Source: Prevotella sp. UBA6447 (GTDB lineage Bacteria > Bacteroidota > Bacteroidia > Bacteroidales > Bacteroidaceae). From it: 64,000 nucleotides of DNA. Under the pieces are notes generated by a model, which saw only the letters and a program-made list of their open reading frames with translations, made no database searches and was not told where the DNA came from. Made by a program: the position numbers and the translations under genes. Shown here piece by piece: positions 43,104-52,147 of this stretch. The DNA lies in the NCBI GenBank assembly GCA_002437115.1, contig DJOD01000049.1, positions 1-64,000 of the forward strand, written 5' to 3'. Position 1 is the first letter of the stretch, and each line of letters starts with the position of its first letter.

Positions 43104-44120
43104 TCATGTCCTCGTTATTGTTTTCCACACCGTGTCGTACCATTGGTACAGGTAGCCGATACCCTCTTGCAGCAGGGTGTGGGGCTGGTACCCGAAGTCG
43201 CGTTGTAACCGGCTGGTGTCGGCGTAGGTGCGCGTCACGTCGCCTGGCTGCATGTCCATCATCTCCATCAGCGCCTTGCGCCCCGTCGCTTGCTCGATGG
43301 TGCTGATGAAGTCGATGAGTCTCGTAGGGTGCGAGCATCCGATGTTATAGACTCTGGCAGGCACCTTGTCCGTGTATCGGGCATCGGCTACCAGGCGTAT
43401 GCCCTCCACAATGTCGTCGATGTAGGTGAAGTCGCGGAGCATGTTGCCACGGTTGAAGACCTTGATGGGTCTGTCGTTGGCAATGGCATCCATAAACTTG
43501 AAGGGAGCCATGTCGGGTCTTCCCCAGGGACCGTAGACGGTAAAGAAGCGCAGGGCGGTAGTCTGGAAGCCATAGAGCGCGGTGTAGGAGTAGGCCATCA
43601 CCTCGTCGCTCTTCTTGGTAGCCGCGTAGAGGCTCACGGGGTGGCTGGTGTCGTCGGTCTCGGTGAAAGGCATGTGCTCGTCCATGCCGTAGACGCTGCT
43701 CGACGAAGCGAACAGCAAGTGACCCACGCCGTGGTTGCGGCAGCCCTCCAGGATATTGAGAAATCCCACGACATTGCTCTTCACGTACGACAGTGGGCTC
43801 TCGATGGAGAAGCGCACGCCTGCCTGTCCGGCGAGGTTGCACACGTGTGTGAACCGCCCTTCTGCGAATACGCGCTCCATGGCCTCGATGTCGGCGATGT
43901 CGGCCTCGAGAAAGCTGAAGTTAGGCAGCGTGCGACTGGCGGTGGGTCGCGTGCTATGGCTGCAGATGCCCAGGTCGCGGAGCCGCGCCTCCTTGAGCCG
44001 TGGCGTGTAGTAGTCGTTGAGGTTGTCGAGCCCCACGATGGTCGTGCCGGGTTTGGCAGCCAGGACTTTTACCAGCGCATGGCCGATGAAGCCCGCCGCG
44101 CCCGTGATGAGGATGTTCAT
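43104..44120 (-). CDS. NAD-dependent sugar epimerase, UDP-glucuronate 4-epimerase-like
   Basis: A 338-residue extended short-chain dehydrogenase: Rossmann start MNILITGAAGFIG, NLAGQAGVRFS, the catalytic S-S-S and Y-x3-K in YAATKKSDEVM, then FFTVYGPWGRPDMA and FNRGNMLRDFTYIDDIV. The last blocks are characteristic of UDP-glucuronate 4-epimerases (UDP-GlcA to UDP-GalA). It is the last gene of a minus-strand operon with a LAB_N protein, a DPM-type GT2 and a GT39, and overlaps the LAB_N stop by 4 nt (ATGA), so the UDP-uronic acid is probably the donor for that pathway. Confidence 0.85.
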   Translation of the reverse strand: MNILITGAAGFIGHALVKVLAAKPGTTIVGLDNLNDYYTPRLKEARLRDLGICSHSTRPTASRTLPNFSFLEADIADIEAMERVFAEGRFTHVCNLAGQAGVRFSIESPLSYVKSNVVGFLNILEGCRNHGVGHLLFASSSSVYGMDEHMPFTETDDTSHPVSLYAATKKSDEVMAYSYTALYGFQTTALRFFTVYGPWGRPDMAPFKFMDAIANDRPIKVFNRGNMLRDFTYIDDIVEGIRLVADARYTDKVPARVYNIGCSHPTRLIDFISTIEQATGRKALMEMMDMQPGDVTRTYADTSRLQRDFGYQPHTLLQEGIGYLYQWYDTVWKTITRT

Positions 44121-44755
44121 GGTTTCCGTGTGTTTTGCTTGTGATAGAGCGCGATGTTGCGCGAGTAGGTGAAGAAGCCTACCGATTGGCCGAGGATGAG
44201 CACTGGGTCGAGCCGGAACACGCCGTAGCTTACGATGATGGCGCAGCCCGTGAGACTGATGATCCAGAAGCCAACGGGCAGCACTGACTCATGCCGCCGG
44301 TAGCTGTAGTACCATTGGTAGATGAATCGCAACGTGAAGATGACCTGTCCCGCCGAGCCCCATAGCAGTAGGGCCATGGGCACGTCGCTGTTTCTCAGGA
44401 ACGTCTCGACGAAAGCCGCGCCGTCGCTGGCCATCATGGCCAAGGCTGCCACAGGCAGCAAGGCGATGGCACCGCGCAACGCGAGGGGCACGCGTTGCCA
44501 CACTCGCTTGATGTTGAGGTTCCAGATGTAGATGTAGTATGAGATGAACTGCCCGAGGATGATGGCAAAGTCGTCGCGAAGCCAGCCGTAGGCGAAAAAC
44601 AGGATGCTCCCCGCGAGGCTGCAAATCCAATAGATGTTGGGCGACACCACGCGATGTGCCTTCTCCGACAGGACCCATTGCAGCAACATCCGCGCCGAGA
44701 AGAATCCCTGGGCGGCAAAGCCAATGGCGTAAACCAGCAAGGATGTCTTTTCCAT
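44117..44755 (-). CDS. LAB_N-domain membrane protein (lipid A biosynthesis N-terminal type, tandem)
   Basis: A protein of 212 residues from ATG 44755 (the open frame to 44902 lies inside the GT2 gene). Two copies of the LAB_N three-helix unit: FFSARMLLQWVLSEKAHRVVSPNIYWICSLAG with ILGQFISYYIYIWN in the first half, and FTLRFIYQWYYSYRRHESVLPVGFWIISLTG with ILGQSVGFFTYSRN in the second. Such small membrane proteins sit beside lipid-phosphate sugar transferases and may move the lipid-linked sugar across the membrane. Located 11 nt after the GT2 stop. Confidence 0.82.
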   Translation of the reverse strand: MEKTSLLVYAIGFAAQGFFSARMLLQWVLSEKAHRVVSPNIYWICSLAGSILFFAYGWLRDDFAIILGQFISYYIYIWNLNIKRVWQRVPLALRGAIALLPVAALAMMASDGAAFVETFLRNSDVPMALLLWGSAGQVIFTLRFIYQWYYSYRRHESVLPVGFWIISLTGCAIIVSYGVFRLDPVLILGQSVGFFTYSRNIALYHKQNTRKP

Positions 44756-44766
44756 GGCCTTGCGGG

Positions 44767-45534
44767 TTAGCGTTGGGTGTGGCCGGTGGCCGGCTGTGTG
44801 CCGTCGTCCAGGTTGCTGTTGTCGATGGTGTAGCTGATGTGGCGGGCCTTCATCCAGCGAAAGGCGAAGCAGTCGACGAACGGTCCTTTCAGCCTGTTCC
44901 ACAAGTGATACTTCGACACGCCCGCCGTGCGTGGGTAGTGGCGCACGGGCACTTCCTTGAACCGTCCGCCCTCAAGGGTCATGAGGGCTGCGAGGAAGCG
45001 GTGCATGCCGTCGAAGAATGGCAGCCGCTGGGCGTAGCTGGTCCACATCACCTTCAGTGGGCATCCCGTGTCGGTGGCGGTGTCGCCCGTCATGTGGCGG
45101 CGGAACCTGTTGGCCACGCGCGACTGCAGTCGCTTGAAGGCCGAGTCTTTCCGGTTGGCGCGTATGCCCGACACGAGCTGGTAGCTGTCGACGAAGCGCA
45201 GCAGGAGGTTGAAGTCTTGCGGGTTGGTCTGCAGGTCCGCGTCTATGTAGCCCGTGAGGCGGCTCCTTGCGCTGTCGATACCCGCCTTCATGGCCGTGCT
45301 GAGACCGTGGTTTTCCGTGCTGCTGATGAAGAAGAAGTTGTCGTGGCGACCGCATATCTCGCGTATCTTTTCGAGGCTGTGGTCGGTGGAGCCGTCGTTC
45401 ACAAGTAGCACGCACGCCTTCACCGAGGCTGTTGGCAGGTATTCGGCCATCGTCTTCTCCACGCGGTCGAGGTTGTCTTCCTCGTTGTAGACAGGTATGA
45501 TGATGGTCAGCTCGTATTGCTCAGTCTTGTTCAT
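44767..45534 (-). CDS. Dolichol-phosphate-mannose-synthase-type GT2 (polyprenyl-phosphate sugar transferase)
   Basis: A 255-residue GT2 enzyme with the DPM/ArnC pattern: LTIIIPVYNEEDNL, LLVNDGSTDHS, NHGLSTAMKAGID and the metal site YIDADLQTNP, then the family RVANRFRRH and TGCPLKVM blocks. No C-terminal membrane helix, as in soluble DPM proteins. It should transfer a sugar, by context a uronic acid, to a polyprenyl phosphate at the inner membrane face. It starts 22 nt after the GT39 gene. Confidence 0.88.
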   Translation of the reverse strand: MNKTEQYELTIIIPVYNEEDNLDRVEKTMAEYLPTASVKACVLLVNDGSTDHSLEKIREICGRHDNFFFISSTENHGLSTAMKAGIDSARSRLTGYIDADLQTNPQDFNLLLRFVDSYQLVSGIRANRKDSAFKRLQSRVANRFRRHMTGDTATDTGCPLKVMWTSYAQRLPFFDGMHRFLAALMTLEGGRFKEVPVRHYPRTAGVSKYHLWNRLKGPFVDCFAFRWMKARHISYTIDNSNLDDGTQPATGHTQR

Positions 45535-45555
45535 GTTGTCTTTGGATGAGTCTTG

Positions 45556-47229
45556 TTAGTTGGTTTGTTGGGTGGGGCGTGGGGTGTGGGTCGCCCGCTT
45601 GGCCGTCAGCCTCACGACCTGTCCGCGCAGGTCGTCGGTATAGTGCCTGTTGGCCTTGGGGTGCAGGTTGATGTCGTAGCTTCCCAGTGTTGTCGTGTCG
45701 GCCACATGGAGGGTGGCCGCCGACACCCGTTCCTTGGAGCTGGTCGGGATGACCAAGGCAAATGGCAGGTGCGCACGCACCGTTGTCGTGTCGTTGAGGT
45801 CGATGGGCAGTATTTTCCTTCCGGCGTGGTACACCAGTTCGATGCGGATGGGCGTCTGCCGGTCGTGGAAGAGTGGCAGAGCACGGGCTTGGCCGTTGTC
45901 CACCACGAGGCCGATGCTTCGTGCCTCGGGATTGCCTACTGCGCGTGTGATGGTCGGCAGGAGCAGCAGTTCGGCCGTGGCGAAGACCAGTGCCACGGCT
46001 CCCACTTGCACCAGGGGCTTGCGCTTCAGGGTGCCCCACGCCGTGAGCACCGCTGTGAGGGTGAGCAGCGTGGCTGCCGCGATGCGTGCCGCGAGACTGA
46101 TGGCCGCCGCTGCGGGCACCACGAAGAGCGCGATGGCCGCGCCGCCGATGACCAGCGTCAGCAGTGTCCCTTGGCCCCAGAGGAGCGCGCGGCTCAGGTG
46201 GTCGGCCTGCCCGGAGGCAAAGGCATCCTTGGCGTGCGTGATGACGCAGGCCACCAGCAGGGCGCATGGTGCCAGTGAGGGCAGCAGGTAGCGCATCTTC
46301 TTTTCGGGCATGAGCGACAGCAGCACCAGCGAGCCTACCGCCCAGCAGAAGGTGATGAGGTAGGTGCGCTTCATGGTGATGCGGCGTTTCCAGTAGCCGA
46401 GGACGAGGGCTGCCAGCATGGGCAGCGCCCATGCGCCCATCTCTAAGAAGAAGCGCCAGTAGTACCACCAGGGCCTGACGTTGTGGTTGGCCCATGCCCC
46501 CGACTCCTTGGCCATGACCGCCGTTACAGCGTCGCCGTGTGCCATGAGCAAATAGGCATACCACCAGCCGCCCACGGCCACGCCCACCAGGGCCATGGCC
46601 ACCAGCGAGCCCCACTTGCCGCGCATCGACAGTGAAGGGAGGGGCGTTAGGGCGACGAGGAAGGGCAAGAGCAGCGTGTAGAACGACACGGGTCCCTTGC
46701 TCAGGAACGACAGGCCCATCAGCACGCCCGCCAGCGGCATCTGCCACTGGTAACCGCGCTCCTCTGTCAGGGCGCGCAGCAGCAGGTAGATGGCTCCCAT
46801 CATCAGCGCGTGGCAATAGATGTCCCACGTGGCCGATCGACCCATGAGCACCGTGTTGTAGCAGGTGAGAAACACCACCGTGGCCACCACGGCATAGTCG
46901 GTGCGCCGGGCGATGCGTCGGGCGGTGAGAAAGAGAAACCATGTCCACAGGCATCCCATGGCGCCCGCCGCGAGGCGTTGCGCCGCGAGGCTTCGTGGGC
47001 AGGCTGCCTCGATGGCTCCTGCCACCCAGGTGGGCAGCGGCGGCTTCTCCAGGCGCAGGGTGCCGTTCATGGTGGGCACCAGCCAGCATCCGTCGCTCAC
47101 CATCTCGCGTGCCGTCACCACGTTGCGTTGCTCCATGATGTCGGTGGGCAGTGCGCCGATGTTGGCAAAGAATGTCAGCAGGGTGAAGAGCACCAGTAGG
47201 ATGGGTACAGCAAGTCTTGTCTTGTTCAT
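45556..47229 (-). CDS. Glycosyltransferase family 39 (ArnT/PMT-like) membrane enzyme
   Basis: A 557-residue polytopic protein with about ten to twelve membrane helices and an exported C-terminal domain of about 120 residues. The first periplasmic loop has the ArnT-like MEQRNVVTAREM and a LRLEKPPLPTWV block, and later MGLSFLSKGPV and MPEKKMRYLLPSL. ArnT-type enzymes take a sugar from a polyprenyl phosphate and attach it to lipid A or another acceptor in the periplasm. First gene of the four-gene operon; a -7 element lies just upstream. Confidence 0.88.
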   Translation of the reverse strand: MNKTRLAVPILLVLFTLLTFFANIGALPTDIMEQRNVVTAREMVSDGCWLVPTMNGTLRLEKPPLPTWVAGAIEAACPRSLAAQRLAAGAMGCLWTWFLFLTARRIARRTDYAVVATVVFLTCYNTVLMGRSATWDIYCHALMMGAIYLLLRALTEERGYQWQMPLAGVLMGLSFLSKGPVSFYTLLLPFLVALTPLPSLSMRGKWGSLVAMALVGVAVGGWWYAYLLMAHGDAVTAVMAKESGAWANHNVRPWWYYWRFFLEMGAWALPMLAALVLGYWKRRITMKRTYLITFCWAVGSLVLLSLMPEKKMRYLLPSLAPCALLVACVITHAKDAFASGQADHLSRALLWGQGTLLTLVIGGAAIALFVVPAAAAISLAARIAAATLLTLTAVLTAWGTLKRKPLVQVGAVALVFATAELLLLPTITRAVGNPEARSIGLVVDNGQARALPLFHDRQTPIRIELVYHAGRKILPIDLNDTTTVRAHLPFALVIPTSSKERVSAATLHVADTTTLGSYDINLHPKANRHYTDDLRGQVVRLTAKRATHTPRPTQQTN

Positions 47230-47246
47230 ATTCGATTTTGATGGTG

Positions 47247-47254
47247 CAAAGTTA
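47247..47254 (-). promoter_or_regulatory. Promoter -7 element of the GT39 operon
   Basis: Minus-strand TAACTTTG, 17 nt before the ATG at 47229; predicted leader about 13 nt. No good -33 element was found. Confidence 0.5.
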
Positions 47255-47788
47255 CTGAAAGATTTTTGGGAAAAATTGTGCGGTGGGCAAAAAAGAGTAT
47301 TAAAAAATCTGAATAATCGGCCTCTTCCGGGCTGTCTCAGTTAGCGCGGCCGAAGCGCTTTTAGGCAGTTTCCGGGCCGCATTTGTTGCCAATTCGGCGC
47401 TTGTTATTGGCTGTTTTTCCATCAATATGCCCTCTATTGAGGAGAATAGGAAGCCCTATTGTCTGAAGAAAGAACCCCTATCTTGTCTCAATATGGCCTT
47501 GATCGACTGGCGATAGGTGTCGAATCGTGGAAAGAGAGACGCGTGGCCTCTGCATGATGCCTGCCAATCGTCTTCAATTCGCTGTGATACAGATGATTAT
47601 GAATAACGCCCCTAAATTCGCCCATTTGAGGGCTGTTGCCCCTTTGGTGAGTAGAAACGCCTGTTTTTAGAGGGTGCTTGTCAGCTATTTTCATCAACTT
47701 TTCACCTATTTTAATATGCAATTGCTTCGCGTTTTCACAATTCACACGATTGTAACCTATGCTCAACGTTTATGTAACATGGAGGACA

Positions 47789-47796
47789 TAACTTTG
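47789..47796 (+). promoter_or_regulatory. Promoter -7 element of the TonB receptor gene
   Basis: TAACTTTG, 25 nt before ATG 47822. A GTG at 47801, in frame with the receptor, coincides with the predicted transcription start. Confidence 0.55.
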
Positions 47797-47821
47797 CGGC
47801 GTGAAAAGTAAAAAGATTGTT

Positions 47822-50437
47822 ATGAAACGAAACCGTGTGACATTTGTGGGTCTGATGATGCTCGCCTTGCCTACCAGCGTGGCCGCGCAGGTGAAGACCG
47901 ACACAACAAGCCAAGCTTCCGACACCACTAAGCAGTCGCAGCCTATGACCGACCAGCAACTTGGCGGGGTGACGGTGACAGCCGTTAGACGTAGCGACAC
48001 CGAGGCGGCCACCATCCAGGAAGCTAAGCGCAGCGCCAACGTCGTGAACAATGTGTCGGCGCAGGAGATCAAGCGCACGCAAGACAGCAACGCTGGCGAG
48101 GTGATACGCCGCATACCGGGCGTGAGCCTCATCGACGACAAGTTTGTCATGGTGCGCGGACTGCAGCAGCGTTACAACAACGTGTGGATCAACGGTGGAG
48201 CCGTGCCCAGCTCGGAGGCCGACAGCCGTGCCTTCTCGTTCGACATGATTCCCAGTGGCCAGATTGACAACCTCACCATCGTGAAGACGCCTGCCGCTGA
48301 GTATCCCGCCGATTACACGGGCGGTTTCATACAGGTTAACACCAAGGAAATACCCATTTCCAACTCGTTTCATATCTCCGTGGGTGCCAGCTGGAACAGT
48401 CAGTCGGCCCTGCGGAATTTTTATTCGCAAAAATCGTCGGCCACCGACTTTCTCGGCTTCGACTCAGGACTCCGCTCCCTTGATGGGGGTATCGAAAAGA
48501 CCTTCTCGACGCTCGGGCTCAACAGCGGTGGCAACCCCATGATTGACCTGCTCGGCAATGGGTTTAGCAATGACTGGAGCGTGAGCCGCCACAAGCCGTT
48601 AGGCGATCTGAAGCTCAACGCCGACTATGCCCACCGCTGGAAGGCATGGGGTGGAAAGCTCGGGTTGCTCGCCGCCATCAACTATACCAACGAGTATCGC
48701 GCCTACCGCGACATGGTCAACAACTTCTATGGTGCCTACGACACCGACAACGACCGTGTGAACCCTCTGCGCCTCTCCACCGACAACCAGTATAACCAGA
48801 ACGACCGCCTCGGCGCCTTGCTCAACCTGACATGGCTCAGCCCTTCGGGAAACAACAAGTTCCAGTGGAAGAACATCTTCAACCAGCTGGGCAACAGCCG
48901 CTACACCACCCGTGAGGGGCTCAGCGCGCAGTCGGAAAACGAACGGTCGGCCGAATACTATTATCGTAGCCGCACCACCTACACCACACAGCTCACGGGG
49001 CGCCACACGCTCGGCGCGGATGCCCTCGATTGGAGTGCCAGCTACGCCTATGCCAACCGTCGGCTGCCCGACCGCCGCAAGTATATCCTCTACAACGAAG
49101 ACCCGCAGCAGAGCGACCAGTATGTGTGGCTCTACAAAAACGACATTTCACGCGAGTGGACCTCGCTCGACGAGCACATCCTCTCCTTGCAGGCCAACGA
49201 CAGCCACCGCTTCACCTTCGGACAGTGGCAACCCACACTCAAGGCGGGCATCTACGGCGAGTATCGCACTCGCACGTACAACACGCGCAACCTCCTCTAC
49301 TGGTACAACACGGACAACAACCTGCCGAGCGGTTTCCGCAGCATGGACATGACAACCCTGCTCAGCGACCCCGCCAACTTCGGAGCCGACAAGCTATACC
49401 TGCTGGAGGATGTCAACAAGATCAATGACTACAGTGGCAACAACCTGCTCGGTGCCGCCTATGCCATGGCCACGCTGCCGCTCGGCAAGGTCGACGTGCA
49501 CGCTGGCGTGCGCTACGAGTATAACCAGATGGAACTCATCTCCAACTCCAAAGCCTCGGAGGTGAGCCATGAGAGCCACTACTACCGTCACGGCGATCTC
49601 TTCCCGTCGGCCAACATGACTTGGCACATCACCGACCAGCACCAGGCGCGCCTCTGCTATGGGCGCAGCATCAACCGGCCCGAGTTTCGCGAGCTGTCGC
49701 CATCGGTCTACTACGACTTCGACTTGGCCTCCAACGTGCAGGGTAACTACGAACTGAAGAACTGCTACGTCGATAACATCGACCTGCGCTATGAGTGGTA
49801 TCCCAGCCGGGGCGAGGTCATCTCGCTGGCAGCCTTCTACAAGCATTTCGATTCGCCCATTGAGTGGGTCTACACCCTATCGGGAGGAACTGATGTAGTC
49901 TACTCATACAAGAACGCCCGCTCGGCCGACAACTACGGCCTGGAGCTCGACATCCGAAAGAGCCTCGACTTCATCGGACTGAAAGATTTCTCATGGAGCT
50001 TCAATGGTTCGCTCATACACAGCCGCGTGCATTTCGAACCTGGTAGCTACGAGTATGACCGCCCCATGCAGGGACAGTCGCCTTACCTCATCAACACGGG
50101 CATATTCTATAATAATCAGCAACACCACCTCTCAGTCAACCTACTCTACAACCGCATCGGCAAGCGCATCGTGGGCGTGGGACGCACCGAGGGAGGTGGC
50201 GACCCTTCACGCAACATCCGTGTGCCCGACAGCTATGAGATGCCCCGCGACGCCTTTGACCTGACGGCCAGCAAGCGGTGGGGAAGATGGGAGGTCAAGC
50301 TCGCCGTGCGCGACCTGCTCAACCAGAGCATCCTCTTCAAGCAGTTCCAGACCGTGGATGGGAAAGATATACAACAAGTGACACGCAAATATAAACCGGG
50401 ACGCAACATCAACCTCTCGGTAACCGTAACATTATAA
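47822..50437 (+). CDS. TonB-dependent outer-membrane receptor
   Basis: A protein of 871 residues from ATG 47822 with a signal peptide (VTFVGLMMLALPTSVAAQ). Plug domain: NVVNNVSAQEIKRTQDSNAGEVIRRIPGVSL, MVRGLQQRYNNVWINGG and a GGFIQVNTKEIP end. The C-terminal two thirds is a 22-strand-type barrel rich in aromatic alternation, with the usual final strand (NINLSVTVTL). Unlike SusC proteins it lacks an N-terminal carboxypeptidase-like domain. It is followed 11 nt later by a beta-helix lipoprotein, which is probably its partner. Ligand unknown; not paired with a SusD. Confidence 0.9.
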   Translation: MKRNRVTFVGLMMLALPTSVAAQVKTDTTSQASDTTKQSQPMTDQQLGGVTVTAVRRSDTEAATIQEAKRSANVVNNVSAQEIKRTQDSNAGEVIRRIPGVSLIDDKFVMVRGLQQRYNNVWINGGAVPSSEADSRAFSFDMIPSGQIDNLTIVKTPAAEYPADYTGGFIQVNTKEIPISNSFHISVGASWNSQSALRNFYSQKSSATDFLGFDSGLRSLDGGIEKTFSTLGLNSGGNPMIDLLGNGFSNDWSVSRHKPLGDLKLNADYAHRWKAWGGKLGLLAAINYTNEYRAYRDMVNNFYGAYDTDNDRVNPLRLSTDNQYNQNDRLGALLNLTWLSPSGNNKFQWKNIFNQLGNSRYTTREGLSAQSENERSAEYYYRSRTTYTTQLTGRHTLGADALDWSASYAYANRRLPDRRKYILYNEDPQQSDQYVWLYKNDISREWTSLDEHILSLQANDSHRFTFGQWQPTLKAGIYGEYRTRTYNTRNLLYWYNTDNNLPSGFRSMDMTTLLSDPANFGADKLYLLEDVNKINDYSGNNLLGAAYAMATLPLGKVDVHAGVRYEYNQMELISNSKASEVSHESHYYRHGDLFPSANMTWHITDQHQARLCYGRSINRPEFRELSPSVYYDFDLASNVQGNYELKNCYVDNIDLRYEWYPSRGEVISLAAFYKHFDSPIEWVYTLSGGTDVVYSYKNARSADNYGLELDIRKSLDFIGLKDFSWSFNGSLIHSRVHFEPGSYEYDRPMQGQSPYLINTGIFYNNQQHHLSVNLLYNRIGKRIVGVGRTEGGGDPSRNIRVPDSYEMPRDAFDLTASKRWGRWEVKLAVRDLLNQSILFKQFQTVDGKDIQQVTRKYKPGRNINLSVTVTL

Positions 50438-50448
50438 ATTCAAAAACG

Positions 50449-51921
50449 ATGAAAACAGACAAGATTTTTTTGGGATGCCTGGGCATCCTCGCCATGTCAA
50501 TGACATTCATGTCATGCAGCGACAACGACGAGCCTAATTCTGGCACGGCCTACAAATGGTCGACAGATGGCGGATTCAAGGCTTGCGACCACATTCTCTT
50601 CACCGATGACGGCAAAGAGGCTCCCAAGGGAACAGTCATTGGTAATGGCGATCAAAACTTCGTTTTCAAGGGTACGCAGACCCTGGAGCGTGGCACCTAC
50701 ACGCTCAAGGGATGGGTCTACGTGGCCGACGGTTCTACGCTGACCATTCCGGCTGGCACAGTCGTCAAGGGCGACAAGGAGACAAAGGCTGCCATCATCG
50801 TGGAGCCAGGCGGCAAGCTCATTGCCAACGGAACGGCCACTGAGCCTATCGTCTTCACATCCGAGGCGGCAGCTGGCAGCCGCAAGCCTGGCGACTGGGG
50901 TGGTGTGATCCTCTGCGGAAAGGCTCCCAACAACAATGGTGTGTTGGCGCAGCAGATTGAGGGTGGCCCTCGCACGAAGCACGGTGGCAATGACGCCAAA
51001 GACAACAGTGGCTCGTTGCAGTATGTGCGCATTGAGTTTGCTGGCTACCCATTCGAGAAAGATAAGGAAATCAACGGTCTCACCTTGGGTTCCGTTGGAT
51101 CTGGCACAACCATCGACCACGTGCAGGTTTCTTACTCAAACGATGACAGCTTCGAATGGTTCGGTGGTACGGTCAACTGCAAGCACATCATCGCCTTCCG
51201 TGGTTGGGATGACGACTTCGATACCGACAATGGGTTTGCGGGCAATGTGCAGTATGCCCTCTCTGTGCGCGACTCACGCATCGCCGACGCCTCGCAGAGC
51301 AATGGCTTCGAGAGCGACAACAACGCCAGTGGCTCAGCAGTTGAACCTTACACGACGGCCAACTTCTCCTATGTCACCTTCCTCGGCCCGAAGACCTTCG
51401 ACGGTTCTTTCGCCAACACGACAGACTATATCAACGGCAACGGTATGAATCCTGAGAACGGCTCGTCGATGGGTCTCTTCCAGGCTGCCATGCACATCCG
51501 TCGCAACTCACGCCTCAACGTGTCAAACACCCTCGCCATAGGATGGCCCGTCGGCCTTATCCTCGACAACGAGAAGGGTAACACGCAGGGAGCTGCCACC
51601 GACGGCAAGATGAGCCTCAAGAACATCAAGTTCGTAGGCATGACCATCACTGGTTCCGACTTCAACAAGGTCTACAAGGATGAGCTCTACGACTACAAGA
51701 CCAAGACGACAGATCCCTCTAAGAAGTCGTTCTCAAGCACATTCTTCTCCTTGCCGGCCAATCAGAACAGTGTCATTGCCGATTGGATGGCTCAAACATG
51801 GGGTGGCATCTCCTCTATCTTGGCCATCAGCACCCAGTATTCTCGCATCGGTGCTTTCCCCGACGGAAAGGACTGGACCGCTGGCTGGGCTAACTTCGAC
51901 CCCCAGAACGCGAAATATTAA
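50449..51921 (+). CDS. Surface lipoprotein with parallel beta-helix, partner of the TonB receptor
   Basis: A 490-residue lipoprotein: hydrophobic start, lipobox FMSC with C23, then SDNDEPN, an acidic tract consistent with surface export. The body carries repeated short strands (GTYTLKGWVYVADGSTLTIPAGTVVKG, PGGKLIANGTATEPIVFTS, LQYVRIEFAG) typical of right-handed beta-helix proteins. Such proteins often sit next to TonB receptors in Bacteroidota and may bind the transported ligand or a glycan. It ends before a strong terminator, so it closes a two-gene operon. Function unproven. Confidence 0.8.
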   Translation: MKTDKIFLGCLGILAMSMTFMSCSDNDEPNSGTAYKWSTDGGFKACDHILFTDDGKEAPKGTVIGNGDQNFVFKGTQTLERGTYTLKGWVYVADGSTLTIPAGTVVKGDKETKAAIIVEPGGKLIANGTATEPIVFTSEAAAGSRKPGDWGGVILCGKAPNNNGVLAQQIEGGPRTKHGGNDAKDNSGSLQYVRIEFAGYPFEKDKEINGLTLGSVGSGTTIDHVQVSYSNDDSFEWFGGTVNCKHIIAFRGWDDDFDTDNGFAGNVQYALSVRDSRIADASQSNGFESDNNASGSAVEPYTTANFSYVTFLGPKTFDGSFANTTDYINGNGMNPENGSSMGLFQAAMHIRRNSRLNVSNTLAIGWPVGLILDNEKGNTQGAATDGKMSLKNIKFVGMTITGSDFNKVYKDELYDYKTKTTDPSKKSFSSTFFSLPANQNSVIADWMAQTWGGISSILAISTQYSRIGAFPDGKDWTAGWANFDPQNAKY

Positions 51922-51939
51922 TTATTAATCTTTTCCTGG

Positions 51940-51993
51940 TCTCAGATGGGAGAAGGCGGTAAGTGGCTTGCCTTCCCTATCTGAGATTTTTTT
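51940..51993 (+). terminator. Rho-independent terminator after the TonB/lipoprotein operon
   Basis: TCTCAGATGGGAGAAGGC (51940-51957) pairs with GCCTTCCCTATCTGAGA (51970-51986), nearly perfect, followed by seven T (51987-51993). Lies 19 nt after the lipoprotein stop. Confidence 0.9.
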
Positions 51994-52068
51994 GTGATGC
52001 CTATCCATTTTTTGCATTGCTTATCCACTTGGTTGCCGATTTGCATATCACTTGTGGCGGATAGGCAT

Positions 52069-52110
52069 AAAAAAGGATGAACTGTAATTGCGTGCAGTTC
52101 ATCCTGTTTT
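52069..52110. terminator. Bidirectional terminator
   Basis: AGGATGAACTG (52074-52084) and CAGTTCATCCT (52095-52105) form a perfect 11-bp stem. T-rich sequence follows on the plus strand and an A run precedes it, so it can end transcripts from both sides, in particular the minus-strand secreted-protein gene that stops at 52148. Confidence 0.75.
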
Positions 52111-52147
52111 TGTTTGTTCCTGTTTTGTTGGGTCTCCTGTGGGAGCC

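Larger units (their letters stand above)
47230..47821. other. 592-nt divergent intergenic region with repeat-like sequence
   Basis: Separates the minus-strand GT39 operon from the plus-strand TonB receptor gene. The left edge has the GT39 -7 element, the right edge the receptor -7 element. The centre (about 47400-47720) shows CCCTATTG/CCTCTATTGAGG-like and GCCCATTTGAGGGC-like short repeats and a minus-strand frame of 92 codons (47766-47488) with no features of a protein. Probably a dispersed intergenic repeat, similar in style to 19190-19260. Confidence 0.45.

Noticed and set aside
45521..47089. 522-codon frame overlapping the GT39 gene on the same strand
   Set aside because: Out-of-frame, low-complexity (His/Arg/Gly) reading of a well-supported membrane protein gene.
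47488..47766. 92-codon minus-strand frame in the gap before the TonB receptor
   Set aside because: Built of repeat-like sequence, no start signal or domain; more likely an intergenic repeat.
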